A program made the translations under genes and the position numbers. The notes below the pieces were generated by a model. The model had not been told where the DNA came from and made no database searches. It was given only the letters and a program-made list of their open reading frames with translations. Below, one piece after another: positions 41,849-49,727 of a stretch of DNA of 64,000 bases; position 1 is the stretch's first letter; each line of letters begins with the position of its first letter. This DNA comes from Mesorhizobium qingshengii (GTDB lineage: Bacteria > Pseudomonadota > Alphaproteobacteria > Rhizobiales > Rhizobiaceae): positions 1-64,000 of the forward strand of contig NZ_FMXM01000022.1 of NCBI RefSeq assembly GCF_900103325.1. The letters run 5' to 3'.

Positions 41849-42712
41849 TTACGCAAGGTGTCGGAAACTGGAAGGCGGTCTCTCCACCCAGGCTTCGATC
41901 TGCTCGGTGACGAACTTCGCTGCCTGATGGTGGATGAAATGACCGGCGCCGGGCAGAGCTATCAGCGCGGTCACATTGTCGACCTCGCGGAACGTGCCAT
42001 CGAAAGCGCTGACGGGAACATAGGGATCGTCGGTGCCAAACAGGACCAGGGTCGGTGCCTTGACGAGTGGCAATTGTCCCAGACTTGGCACCTTGCCGAG
42101 CGGAATGTTGGCTCTGTAGTAGCCAAGCATTGCTTCCGGACTGGATCGCCGCAGCGAGTCCGTCAGCGCCTGCCTATCCTGCGGATCGGCGACCCAGGTA
42201 GCAAGGTCGTCGATGTTCAGCATCTGGGCTGCACCGGGTACCTGGAAGCTGCGTATGTAGGCGATCATCTCGGCATTGGCCGGATCGGCAATGGCGTTGA
42301 GATGATTGCGCGGATGCGGCGTCGACAGCAGGACGAGATGGCGCACGACCTGCGGCGCGCGTATGGCCAGCCACCATGCAACGATGCCGCCCCAGTCGTG
42401 GCCGACAATGGCGGCCTGGGTCAGCTTTTCCGCGGCCAGAACGGCCAGCACGTCGTTGACCAGATTCGTCAGCACATAGTTGCCGTAGCCCTGCGGCGCA
42501 TCGCTTTGCCCATAGCCCCGCAAGTCGGGCGCAATCACGCGGTAGCGGCCGCAAAGTGCTTCCAACTGCCGGCGCCAACCCATGCCGTGATCCGGAAAGC
42601 CGTGCAGGAACACAATCGGCGGGCCTGAGCCCGCCGCCGTGTAGTGCAGTTTGACGTTGCCGTTTACGGCAAACTTCGATTCAAACGCCACTTCCAGTTC
42701 AGTCAATTGCAA
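41849..42712 (-). CDS. Alpha/beta hydrolase, epoxide hydrolase/haloacetate dehalogenase type
   Basis: 287 residues. VFLHGFPDHGMGWRRQL carries the HGXP oxyanion motif, IVGHDWGGIVAWWLA the Asp nucleophile typical of epoxide hydrolases and dehalogenases, GTDDPYVPVSAF the acid and GAGHFIHHQAAK the His. PDLRGYGQSDAPQGYGNYVL is usual for this group. The Asp rather than Ser nucleophile sets it apart from esterases. Substrate unknown. It lies 45 bp downstream of the outer-membrane protein gene on the same strand. Confidence 0.88.
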   Translation of the reverse strand: MQLTELEVAFESKFAVNGNVKLHYTAAGSGPPIVFLHGFPDHGMGWRRQLEALCGRYRVIAPDLRGYGQSDAPQGYGNYVLTNLVNDVLAVLAAEKLTQAAIVGHDWGGIVAWWLAIRAPQVVRHLVLLSTPHPRNHLNAIADPANAEMIAYIRSFQVPGAAQMLNIDDLATWVADPQDRQALTDSLRRSSPEAMLGYYRANIPLGKVPSLGQLPLVKAPTLVLFGTDDPYVPVSAFDGTFREVDNVTALIALPGAGHFIHHQAAKFVTEQIEAWVERPPSSFRHLA

Positions 42713-42757
42713 TCCATTCGACGCCGCGGTCCGAGCTCGGCAGCCCGAACCGCTGGG

Positions 42758-43702
42758 CTACATCTTGACTTCGAGGCGCAGGAACGGGCCGTTGAAGGTC
42801 TGGGTGCTCTTATCGGAGAGCTGGAGAAGATTGTGCCACTGCTCGACCCGATAGCCAGCAGTGAACGTGGTGTTGTCCCATGGCTTGAAAGTCACGCCAC
42901 CGGAAAGGTCGACATTGGTCACCACTTCGCTGGAATGCTGGCTTTCGCTTGCATTGATGGTCTGATCGATCGGATCAGGCGGGATAGCGCCCGGATCGTG
43001 CTGCGTCGCGCTCAGGCTGATCTTGTTCGTGCGCCGGCCCCACATGGCCGAACCGGAAACCGCGCCAGTCAGACCCCATGTCTCGCCCAAGGGATAATAG
43101 ACTTCTGCGCCGATGCGAGGACCGATGCCGTAAAATTCGGACGAGCCGAGCTTGTCGACGCTGCCGGACTTGTCCGCCGGATTATCCCGGGTAATGCCTT
43201 CGTGCAGGCTGATTTTCTCCTTGGAGTGCAGCAGCCGCAAGCCGCCGAAGAAGCGGATGTCGGCGCTTTGTGCCTGAACGTGCTTGCCGATATCGAAGTC
43301 CAGCGTCTGAAAATTGTAGCTGTTTCCAAACGAAAGATTGACGTTGCCGGGGTCGCTGCCCGTTATCGGTATGTCAAAACTGGTGTCATTATCCTGCCCT
43401 GCATGAAAGGACCCGGCGAGGCGCCAGTCGACATCCGGAAATATCGCTTTGGTCAGCGCGACCGATCCATAGAGATCGCCAAAGCCGTTGTTGCTGCCTA
43501 GTTTGTCCGTGGTGTCACCAAGCTTGTCGACGTTGGACTGATAGACCGCGCCTTCGAAGGCAATCTTGATGCGGGAATCGACCACTGCTGGATCAATTGC
43601 CTGCGCATCGGCGGCATGGGCCGCAACCACACCAACAGATGTCACCGAAGCAGCCGACGCTGCAACAGTAGCAAGAAGCTTGCTTGAAACGTGATTTCGC
43701 AT
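42758..43702 (-). CDS. Outer-membrane beta-barrel protein (Lpg1974-like)
   Basis: 314 residues with a signal peptide (LATVAASAASVTSVGVVAAHAADA). The rest is rich in alternating beta strands ending FNGPFLRLEVKM, as expected for an outer-membrane barrel. GSNNGFGDLYGSVALTK and IGPRIGAEVYYPLGETWGLT resemble the Legionella Lpg1974-type pore-forming family. It is divergent from the P450 gene across 218 bp, so the two may share regulation. Family call is moderate; the barrel and export signal are clear. Confidence 0.65.
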   Translation of the reverse strand: MRNHVSSKLLATVAASAASVTSVGVVAAHAADAQAIDPAVVDSRIKIAFEGAVYQSNVDKLGDTTDKLGSNNGFGDLYGSVALTKAIFPDVDWRLAGSFHAGQDNDTSFDIPITGSDPGNVNLSFGNSYNFQTLDFDIGKHVQAQSADIRFFGGLRLLHSKEKISLHEGITRDNPADKSGSVDKLGSSEFYGIGPRIGAEVYYPLGETWGLTGAVSGSAMWGRRTNKISLSATQHDPGAIPPDPIDQTINASESQHSSEVVTNVDLSGGVTFKPWDNTTFTAGYRVEQWHNLLQLSDKSTQTFNGPFLRLEVKM

Positions 43703-43920
43703 TTTTCCCCGCCTGAAAACAAATCAATAGTTATTAGCCCACTCGCACATTACCGCAGCGGTACCCCGCGAGATAGCTGTCACAATAATTTGCTCGGGCA
43801 GTGTTACGCGTTTGCCACAGATGGCTTTTTCTCCCCGAGAATCAAATAAGATAGCCGCGGATTTTGTAGGCGAATGTTAGCGCCACGCCTGTGGCGTTCG
43901 GGATTGCCGGGGGAGCATAG

Positions 43921-45123
43921 ATGGACAATCAGACGCAAATCGAAAGCGTTCTCAACAACCTCGTCTATGCGCTTTTTGCCCAAAGCGGGCAGGTGGAAAC
44001 GAATGGAAGGGCTGGCAGTCTCGGCAACCTGATTGTCTTCGACAACCCGGAAGCCGTTGACACCATCGTCAAGGCGCCGGAGCTCTTTCGCAAGAATTTC
44101 TCCCTGATCTCGGCTCTCGGTTTCAGCCGCTTCAACACCAATGGCGAGGATTGGTCGGTTCGGCGCGCCATCACCCAGGATACCTACCTGGCGGCAGCCA
44201 GGCCGGCGCAGCAGCACCCGATGGCAGAGCTCTACGCCGCCGGTCTTGCCGGGAGTGACGCAACGCTGCCCTCCATCCAGCAAGCTCTGTTCGCGGCGTC
44301 GATGACGATATTTTACCGGGCTTTCGGCCTTGTTCCCGATATGGCAGCGACGCTCTTGCTGCTCGACAGGGTCCGCGACGTGCTGAGGCGCCTCCAATAT
44401 TATTCCTGGGTATCGCCGACGAGCGCCGAGCGCACGAATGTCATCCAGGATGCCCGCGCGGTTGTTGCCGATTTCACATCGCTGCTGATGGCGGACTCCC
44501 GGGCGGCCGCTGAGATGGACCGCTTCAGGGATCTGGCCTCCGACCTGGAGGACTTCTCACCGGTGGAGGAGTTCGTCATGAATTTCTTCGCTGGCGTCGA
44601 GACGACGGTGACCACCGCTCTTTGGGTGATCGATCGGCTGGGTGCCAACCTGCAGGTGCAGGAGCGTATCCATGCTGAGGTTCTCTCGGGTGAGGCACAA
44701 ACGCCGTACACCGATTGCATGATCAACGAGACGATGCGCTATTTCCCGCCGATACCGTTCCTGACCCGGGAAGTCGGCGCCGATACGGTTCTCGACGGCC
44801 AGAACCTCTATGCCGGGCAACTGATCATGGTATCGATCGTCGGCGTGCACCAGAATCCAGCCTTCTGGTCAAACCCGCGTGTCTTCGACGCAAGCCGGAA
44901 GGAATTCCTCGAGAACAGCTTTGATCGACGGGCCTTTATTCCCTTCCTTACCGGACCGCGCATGTGTGGTGGCGCGCGCCTCGGCCGGCTGGAAGTCAGG
45001 GAGGCGGTCCTTGCCATTGTGCGGCAGTTCGCTTTCAGCCGGGCCGACGATGTGATCCGGTTCGACTATGCGCTGGCCTTGCGCCCGGCGCAGGGGTCTT
45101 CGGTCAGTGTTTCGAAGCGGTGA
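43921..45123 (+). CDS. Cytochrome P450
   Basis: 400 residues, soluble bacterial type. The I-helix oxygen-binding motif is FFAGVETTVTTALWV, the ExxR motif NETMRYFPP, and the heme-thiolate loop FLTGPRMCGGARLG matches FXXGXRXCXG. It inserts oxygen from O2 into an unknown substrate and needs a ferredoxin partner, not visible nearby. GGGGGAGCATAG before the ATG is a good ribosome-binding site. It converges with the sulfotransferase gene 10 bp away. The CYP family cannot be assigned by eye. Confidence 0.95.
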   Translation: MDNQTQIESVLNNLVYALFAQSGQVETNGRAGSLGNLIVFDNPEAVDTIVKAPELFRKNFSLISALGFSRFNTNGEDWSVRRAITQDTYLAAARPAQQHPMAELYAAGLAGSDATLPSIQQALFAASMTIFYRAFGLVPDMAATLLLLDRVRDVLRRLQYYSWVSPTSAERTNVIQDARAVVADFTSLLMADSRAAAEMDRFRDLASDLEDFSPVEEFVMNFFAGVETTVTTALWVIDRLGANLQVQERIHAEVLSGEAQTPYTDCMINETMRYFPPIPFLTREVGADTVLDGQNLYAGQLIMVSIVGVHQNPAFWSNPRVFDASRKEFLENSFDRRAFIPFLTGPRMCGGARLGRLEVREAVLAIVRQFAFSRADDVIRFDYALALRPAQGSSVSVSKR

Positions 45124-45133
45124 TGCGCCAGCG

Positions 45134-45922
45134 TTAGGCGTGGTCCTGCCAGAACCGCCTGACGTAGTCCCCAAACTGACGTTTGATCATGGTCTTGAGC
45201 TCGACATCATGCGCATAGCGCATGCTTGTCGATATGATTTTTGATTTCAATTCGAAGTCTGGGAACCAGTTGCCCATCGTGGCGGAAGCGCTTTCCTGCT
45301 GGTTTGCGATAAAGTCCTCATAGCAGACCTCCGCCACCCTGCGCCGATCAAGGGCGTTCAGGTAATTTTTCCACCTGATCTCGCTATCGAGAATATACTG
45401 GGCGGTATCCCTGACAACCCTCTCGGTCAAAGTTGTTACTGTGGGAATTCCAGGCAGTGTCTCCTGACTGTCGAAAGGCTGGCCCGTATGCAGCATCGAG
45501 AGCAGGCTTATGGTCTGATCGACCTTGTTTCTCCTGGAGAGGAAGACATAGAACGAGTTGCCGTTGTCATCGCCGATTGAACTGCGCGCGAATGGCAGGT
45601 TTTCAAAGAAGATCTTGGCGGCGAATACGCCGTTCTCCGTCCTTTTCGCCAGAAGATGGCGACCATAGGCCGGCGCCTGCTGATTGAGTTTTTCAAAGTC
45701 CATGGTGTCGTCAGCCGACCACCGTCTCATCAGCGGCAAGGCGTACTGCCACTGAAAATACTCCGTCGGCATTCCCAGGCCGAACTGCCGCAAGACCTGA
45801 CAGTAGGAATGCCCCGCCGTTCGCGGTGTCGTGCAGATGAGGATTTTGGCAGGGTTTTCGGTGGAGCTCTGGCGATCATGGGTCGCGGTGACATATTCGC
45901 TGTACAAATCGTCGAAATGCAT
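45134..45922 (-). CDS. Stf0-family sulfotransferase
   Basis: 262 residues. ILICTTPRTAGHSYCQVL near residue 30 is the PAPS 5'-phosphosulfate-binding loop; YVFLSRRNKVDQTISLL is the 3'-phosphate-binding segment with the conserved Arg and Ser. This is the class that includes mycobacterial Stf0 and resembles NodH. It would transfer sulfate from PAPS to a hydroxyl group. No nod genes are nearby. The ATG at 45922 has a weak ribosome-binding site; a GTG eight codons upstream is possible. It follows the hydrolase gene by 35 bp. Confidence 0.82.
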   Translation of the reverse strand: MHFDDLYSEYVTATHDRQSSTENPAKILICTTPRTAGHSYCQVLRQFGLGMPTEYFQWQYALPLMRRWSADDTMDFEKLNQQAPAYGRHLLAKRTENGVFAAKIFFENLPFARSSIGDDNGNSFYVFLSRRNKVDQTISLLSMLHTGQPFDSQETLPGIPTVTTLTERVVRDTAQYILDSEIRWKNYLNALDRRRVAEVCYEDFIANQQESASATMGNWFPDFELKSKIISTSMRYAHDVELKTMIKRQFGDYVRRFWQDHA

Positions 45923-45957
45923 TTCCGAAACCAACCCCACCACGACACGCCAGGTTT

Positions 45958-46824
45958 TCAGGCGGCAGACAGAAATCCCAGGATGAGCAGAGCCTGGTCC
46001 AGTGTCATCAGCGATGGCGGATCGCCCGCATCGATGTTGTCCACAAGCCACAGATCAGGCCGTGCCAGCCGCGTACGCTCGATGGCCGGCCGGTCGATGA
46101 CTTGGCTGTCGCGACCGTATAGCAGCAGGATGCGGGCGTCGATCTTGGCGGCGATTGGGAAGAGATCGTATTCGCGGCCGGCGAGGGCGCCGAAATTTCC
46201 CGTCGTGGCAGGGTCGTAGGCGAGCCGGAAGCCATCGGGACCGGTGGCGATCCTGTTCTCGACATAGCGGTTGAACACCGTATCCTCGACCGGGCCCATG
46301 ACGGCTCTGGTGGCGTTCAGATAGTCCTTGGCCGCCGCCCGGGTTTTGAACGCAAGCATGCTTTCCTTGAGGACTTCGTGTCTCATCGCGTCAACCTTCG
46401 GTCCGCCGAGCATGGGGACGTCGTTGAGAATGATTCCCGCGGCCTTGGAGCGGGTCATCTGCAGAAACAGCAGCAAGATCGTGCCGCCCCACGAAGTGCC
46501 GATGAAATGGTTCTCCGTGCCGGCGAACTCGCCGAGCGCGCGCAGGCATTTGGAGTAGACATTGATGTCGTATCCCGACCCCAGATAGGCACTGCGCCCG
46601 CGCCCCAACAAATCGGGGCAGATAACCAGGAAGCCATTGCGGCACAGGAAGGTGGCGAGATAGTCGAAGTCGGCACCATTGCCGGTGAAGCCGTGCAGGC
46701 AGAACACCGTTGCGCGCGGCGTGCCGGCCGGTCGCCAGATGCGCACGAACATCGCGGCATAGCGGTCATCCAGCCGGATGAGGATTTCTTGCGTCAGCGC
46801 CTCGGCGGAGCTGGCCGGATCCAT
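45958..46824 (-). CDS. Alpha/beta hydrolase in the P450/sulfotransferase cluster
   Basis: 288 residues. VFCLHGFTGNGADFDYLATF and CPDLLGRGRSAYLGSGYDIN are standard fold segments; the nucleophile Ser is in FIGTSWGGTILLLFLQM; LLLYGRDSQVIDRPAI supplies the acid. The catalytic His is not obvious near the end, where the chain finishes soon after DAGDPPSLMTLDQALLI. The ATG overlaps the stop of the upstream acyltransferase gene (ATGA), so the two are translated together. Substrate unknown; deacylation of the cluster product is one option. Confidence 0.8.
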   Translation of the reverse strand: MDPASSAEALTQEILIRLDDRYAAMFVRIWRPAGTPRATVFCLHGFTGNGADFDYLATFLCRNGFLVICPDLLGRGRSAYLGSGYDINVYSKCLRALGEFAGTENHFIGTSWGGTILLLFLQMTRSKAAGIILNDVPMLGGPKVDAMRHEVLKESMLAFKTRAAAKDYLNATRAVMGPVEDTVFNRYVENRIATGPDGFRLAYDPATTGNFGALAGREYDLFPIAAKIDARILLLYGRDSQVIDRPAIERTRLARPDLWLVDNIDAGDPPSLMTLDQALLILGFLSAA

Positions 46825-47255
46825 CAGACGTTGCGCTTGCGGACGGCACGCTTGACCGAGCCGCGGTTGTCGATGAAGTCGCGTTTCCAGAATACTGACT
46901 TGTCGAGGTTGATGAGCTTGGCCTTCTTGATCAGCGGCAGAATGTGGGACGAGGACCGCGTCGCCATCACCGTCACCGCTGTGGCATCGCCACCGGGGAA
47001 GGGATTGAGCGGCCCGCCATTCGTCGCCCAAGCCTCGGCTATCTCGCGGCTGGTCTGGATCCAGCCGACATAGGCGACGATCACGTCGTCGATCGAGCCG
47101 ATCATGTGTGTCTGCTGATCCAACTGGTAACGCAGTGTCTTCACCATCAGGCCGAACTCATAGCCGTCGAAAGGCGGATAGTGTGCAATAAAATTGCAGA
47201 CAAGTCCGAGCGAAACCGGATTGCTGGGAACACGGGAAAACAGAAGATTGCTCAT
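46824..47255 (-). CDS. HlyC-like toxin-activating-type acyltransferase
   Basis: 143 residues. The layout matches the HlyC (GNAT-fold) lysine acyltransferases: a His at residue 25 (FIAHYPPFDGYEFGL) where HlyC has His23, then VIVAYVGWIQTSREIAEAW comparable to the HlyC VAYCSWANLSLENEI strand-helix, then a basic end. The catalytic Asp of HlyC is not evident (DATAVTVMATRSSS). No RTX toxin gene is present nearby, so a different acceptor is likely. It is the first gene of a three-gene minus-strand unit with the hydrolase and sulfotransferase. Confidence 0.5.
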   Translation of the reverse strand: MSNLLFSRVPSNPVSLGLVCNFIAHYPPFDGYEFGLMVKTLRYQLDQQTHMIGSIDDVIVAYVGWIQTSREIAEAWATNGGPLNPFPGGDATAVTVMATRSSSHILPLIKKAKLINLDKSVFWKRDFIDNRGSVKRAVRKRNV

Positions 47256-47451
47256 GTCGAGATTTTATTGACCCCGCCCACCCCAGATCCTAACGATCAA
47301 TCCGTACTCGCCACGAAACACGAAAACAATCAGAATCAACGGACTGCCGCAGTTGATCATGCCGCGTATCCAAACCGAATATCGCGCGCGCAACGCGTCC
47401 AGATTGTCAAGTTAAACAGAGTTTTGCCGAAGACGAAGCAGGAGAACAGGA

Positions 47452-48303
47452 ATGGCCGAGGATAGCCCCTTCACCGTCGACGCGGACTGGCTGCGGACGC
47501 GCCTCGGCCAGCCTGGCCTGGTGATCATCGATGCGTCCTGGTATCTGCCTGCGCAAAAACGCGACGCGCGCGCCGAATACGAGGCGGCGCACATTCCGGG
47601 CGCTCGGTTCCTGGATCAGGATGCGGTTTCCGATCCCGATTCTGCTCTGCCGCACACATTGCCGTCGCCGCAGCATTTTGCACAGTATGTCGGTGCGATG
47701 GGGGTTTCGGCCGATGATACCATCGTCGTCTATGATGGCCCGGGCTTCTTCTCCGCGCCCAGGGCGTGGTGGATGTTCCGCGTGATGGGTGTTTTCCAGA
47801 CCTATATTCTGGACGGTGGCTTCGATGGCTGGAAGGCGGCCGGCTGGCCGGTAACGGCCGAGCCCACGAAGATCGCGCCATGCGTATTCCATGCCGATTT
47901 CGACGCGGGTCGCGTCGCCAGCCTCGCCGACATGCGCCGGATCGTCGACACCAGGGAAAGCCAGATCGCCGATGCCCGTGGACCGGGCCGCTTTGCCGGC
48001 ACCGAGCCCGAGCCCCGCGCCGGCGTCCGTTCCGGCCATATGCCGGGCGCGCGCAATCTGCCTTATTCGGCGCTGTCGGAAAACGGCGTGTTGTTGTCAA
48101 AGGACCGTCTGCGCAAGGTTATCGAGGAGGCCGGCATCGACCTCTCTAAGCCTGTCGTCACGTCTTGCGGCTCCGGTGTCACTGCCGCGGTGGTCACACT
48201 GGCGCTGGAAACGCTCGGCCATACCGACAACAGGCTTTACGACGGCTCATGGGCGGAGTGGGGCGGGCTCTCCGACACGCCTGTTGTGACCGGCAAGGAA
48301 TGA
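47452..48303 (+). CDS. sseA: 3-Mercaptopyruvate sulfurtransferase
   Basis: 283 residues with two rhodanese domains. The first has IIDASWYLPAQKRDARAEYE and AHIPGARFLDQDAVSD; the second ends in the active-site loop VVTSCGSGVTAAVVTLALE with the catalytic Cys. The CGSGVT loop separates mercaptopyruvate from thiosulfate sulfurtransferases. It moves sulfur from 3-mercaptopyruvate to thiol acceptors or cyanide. CAGGAGAACAGGA precedes the ATG. It diverges from the HlyC-like gene and overlaps or abuts the following GNAT gene. Confidence 0.94.
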   Translation: MAEDSPFTVDADWLRTRLGQPGLVIIDASWYLPAQKRDARAEYEAAHIPGARFLDQDAVSDPDSALPHTLPSPQHFAQYVGAMGVSADDTIVVYDGPGFFSAPRAWWMFRVMGVFQTYILDGGFDGWKAAGWPVTAEPTKIAPCVFHADFDAGRVASLADMRRIVDTRESQIADARGPGRFAGTEPEPRAGVRSGHMPGARNLPYSALSENGVLLSKDRLRKVIEEAGIDLSKPVVTSCGSGVTAAVVTLALETLGHTDNRLYDGSWAEWGGLSDTPVVTGKE

Positions 48304-48308
48304 CGACG

Positions 48309-48872
48309 ATGGACAACGGCGTGCTGGAAGACATCGAAGTCACCGTGACATTTCTCGAGATGCATGTACCGCCGGCCTATTCGCCGCCGGTGCCCTACAA
48401 CCGTCAGATCGCGCTGCTGAAGACCAAGGACATTCCCTTGCATTTCTACCGCTACCTGATGGACCGGGTGGGGCGCAAATGGCACTGGGTCAATGTACTG
48501 AGGCTGGATGACGACGAGCTTGCGGCCGGCATCCACCGCGAGGATCGCGATATCAGGGTGCTCTATCTCGATGGCGCGCCGGCCGGCTTCTTCGACCTCA
48601 AGCCACATTTGCCGGATGAGGTGGAACTCGCCTATTTCGGCATGATGGAACATGCGACCGGGCAAGGCATCGGCCGCTGGTTTCTCGGTGCTGCGATTGC
48701 CGCCGCATGGTCGTACGGGCCGAAGCGGGTGGCGGTGCAGACTTGCACGCTCGATCATCCGGCGGCGCTGCCGCTCTACCAGAAGCTTGGCTTTGCTCCG
48801 GTGGCGCAGAAGAAGGAGATCGTGCATCCGCTGCCTTTCGCCGAGCGTTCGGCCAGCGTGATGCGGCCGTGA
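48309..48872 (+). CDS. GNAT-family N-acetyltransferase
   Basis: 187 residues. The acetyl-CoA binding region is ELAYFGMMEHATGQGIGRWF with the Q/RxxGxG/A-type loop GQGIGRW, followed by TCTLDHPAALPLYQKLGFAP. Substrate unknown. Two starts are possible: the ATG at 48300 that overlaps the sseA stop (ATGA), or the ATG at 48309, chosen because AAGGA lies eight bases before it. Either way it is translationally linked to sseA. Confidence 0.85.
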   Translation: MDNGVLEDIEVTVTFLEMHVPPAYSPPVPYNRQIALLKTKDIPLHFYRYLMDRVGRKWHWVNVLRLDDDELAAGIHREDRDIRVLYLDGAPAGFFDLKPHLPDEVELAYFGMMEHATGQGIGRWFLGAAIAAAWSYGPKRVAVQTCTLDHPAALPLYQKLGFAPVAQKKEIVHPLPFAERSASVMRP

Positions 48873-49037
48873 CATATTGATTAGCCGGCTTCGTCATTGA
48901 TGAGGTCGCTGATCCATCGAGAGATCGATCGGCACCGGCTGCCAATGCCATCGGCGCTTCGATACTTGGCAGGAATCGGGTGGGAAGCATCGGCCTTAGC
49001 GCATAATTTCTGGTCAACGACACCGGAGATTTTCACC

Positions 49038-49505
49038 ATGACCATTCAGTTCAAAGCTCTGCCGACCCAAGATGTCAGGGCCCTGCAGTTCGGCGGCCCG
49101 GATGCCTACGGCCACACGCCCGAGCGACAGATTTCAGATGGTGACGGCATGCCTTGCCGGCACTGTCTGAAGAACATCGCCGCTGGCGACGCCTTTCTCA
49201 TCCTGGCGTACCGGCCATTTCCGGACCCTCAGCCCTATGCCGAAACCGGGCCAATCTTCCTGCATGCCGAAGAATGCGAACGCGCCGCCCAGAGCGAGGA
49301 GTTGCCCGAGATTCTCGAAAGCCCCGACTACATCGTGCGCGGCTATGGCAGGGACGACCGCATCGTCTATGGCAGCGGCGGTGTTATCCCGACCGGAGCA
49401 ATTACCGCGCGAGCCGAGACCTTGTTCGAACGCGACGATATCGCCTACCTCCATGTCCGCTCGGCGCGCAACAATTGCTACCAGTGCCGCATCGAGCGCG
49501 CGTGA
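49038..49505 (+). CDS. DUF1203 domain-containing protein
   Basis: 155 residues. MPCRHCLKNIAAGDAFLILA near residue 37 and a C-terminal LHVRSARNNCYQCRIERA give four cysteines that could bind metal, together with PIFLHAEECERA. This is the DUF1203 pattern; function not established. The frame is open to 48897, but the ATG at 49038 after GAGATTTTCACC begins at the conserved MTIQFKALPT. A terminator follows at 49623. Confidence 0.8.
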   Translation: MTIQFKALPTQDVRALQFGGPDAYGHTPERQISDGDGMPCRHCLKNIAAGDAFLILAYRPFPDPQPYAETGPIFLHAEECERAAQSEELPEILESPDYIVRGYGRDDRIVYGSGGVIPTGAITARAETLFERDDIAYLHVRSARNNCYQCRIERA

Positions 49506-49622
49506 GGCGAAGATGGCGGGCTGGAGAGGCTGTCTTACTCCCGTCGCATAGTCGCGATAGAAAGCGATGGTCGATTGATTTGCCGACCGCGGATGAACCG
49601 GCGGGAGATCTCGATACCTAGG

Positions 49623-49648
49623 AAGCGGGGCTTTGGCTCCGCTTTTTT
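49623..49648 (+). terminator. Terminator after the DUF1203 gene
   Basis: AAGCGG pairs with CCGCTT around an inner loop and is followed by TTTTTTG. Confidence 0.7.
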
Positions 49649-49671
49649 GTTGCCTGCGCTTTGCACGCAAG

Positions 49672-49700
49672 AAAAAACCCGCCGGCATAGCCGACGGGCT
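49672..49700 (-). terminator. Rho-independent terminator after ald
   Basis: On the minus strand CCCGTCGGC pairs with GCCGGCGGG and is followed by TTTTTT, 28 bp past the ald stop. Confidence 0.9.
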
Positions 49701-49727
49701 GACAGGAGGAGGTTTTCCTGGGTGAGA

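Noticed and set aside
45134..45922. Nodulation sulfotransferase NodH
   Set aside because: The Stf0-type loops resemble NodH, but no nod genes or nod box are nearby and the partners are a P450, a hydrolase and an acyltransferase.
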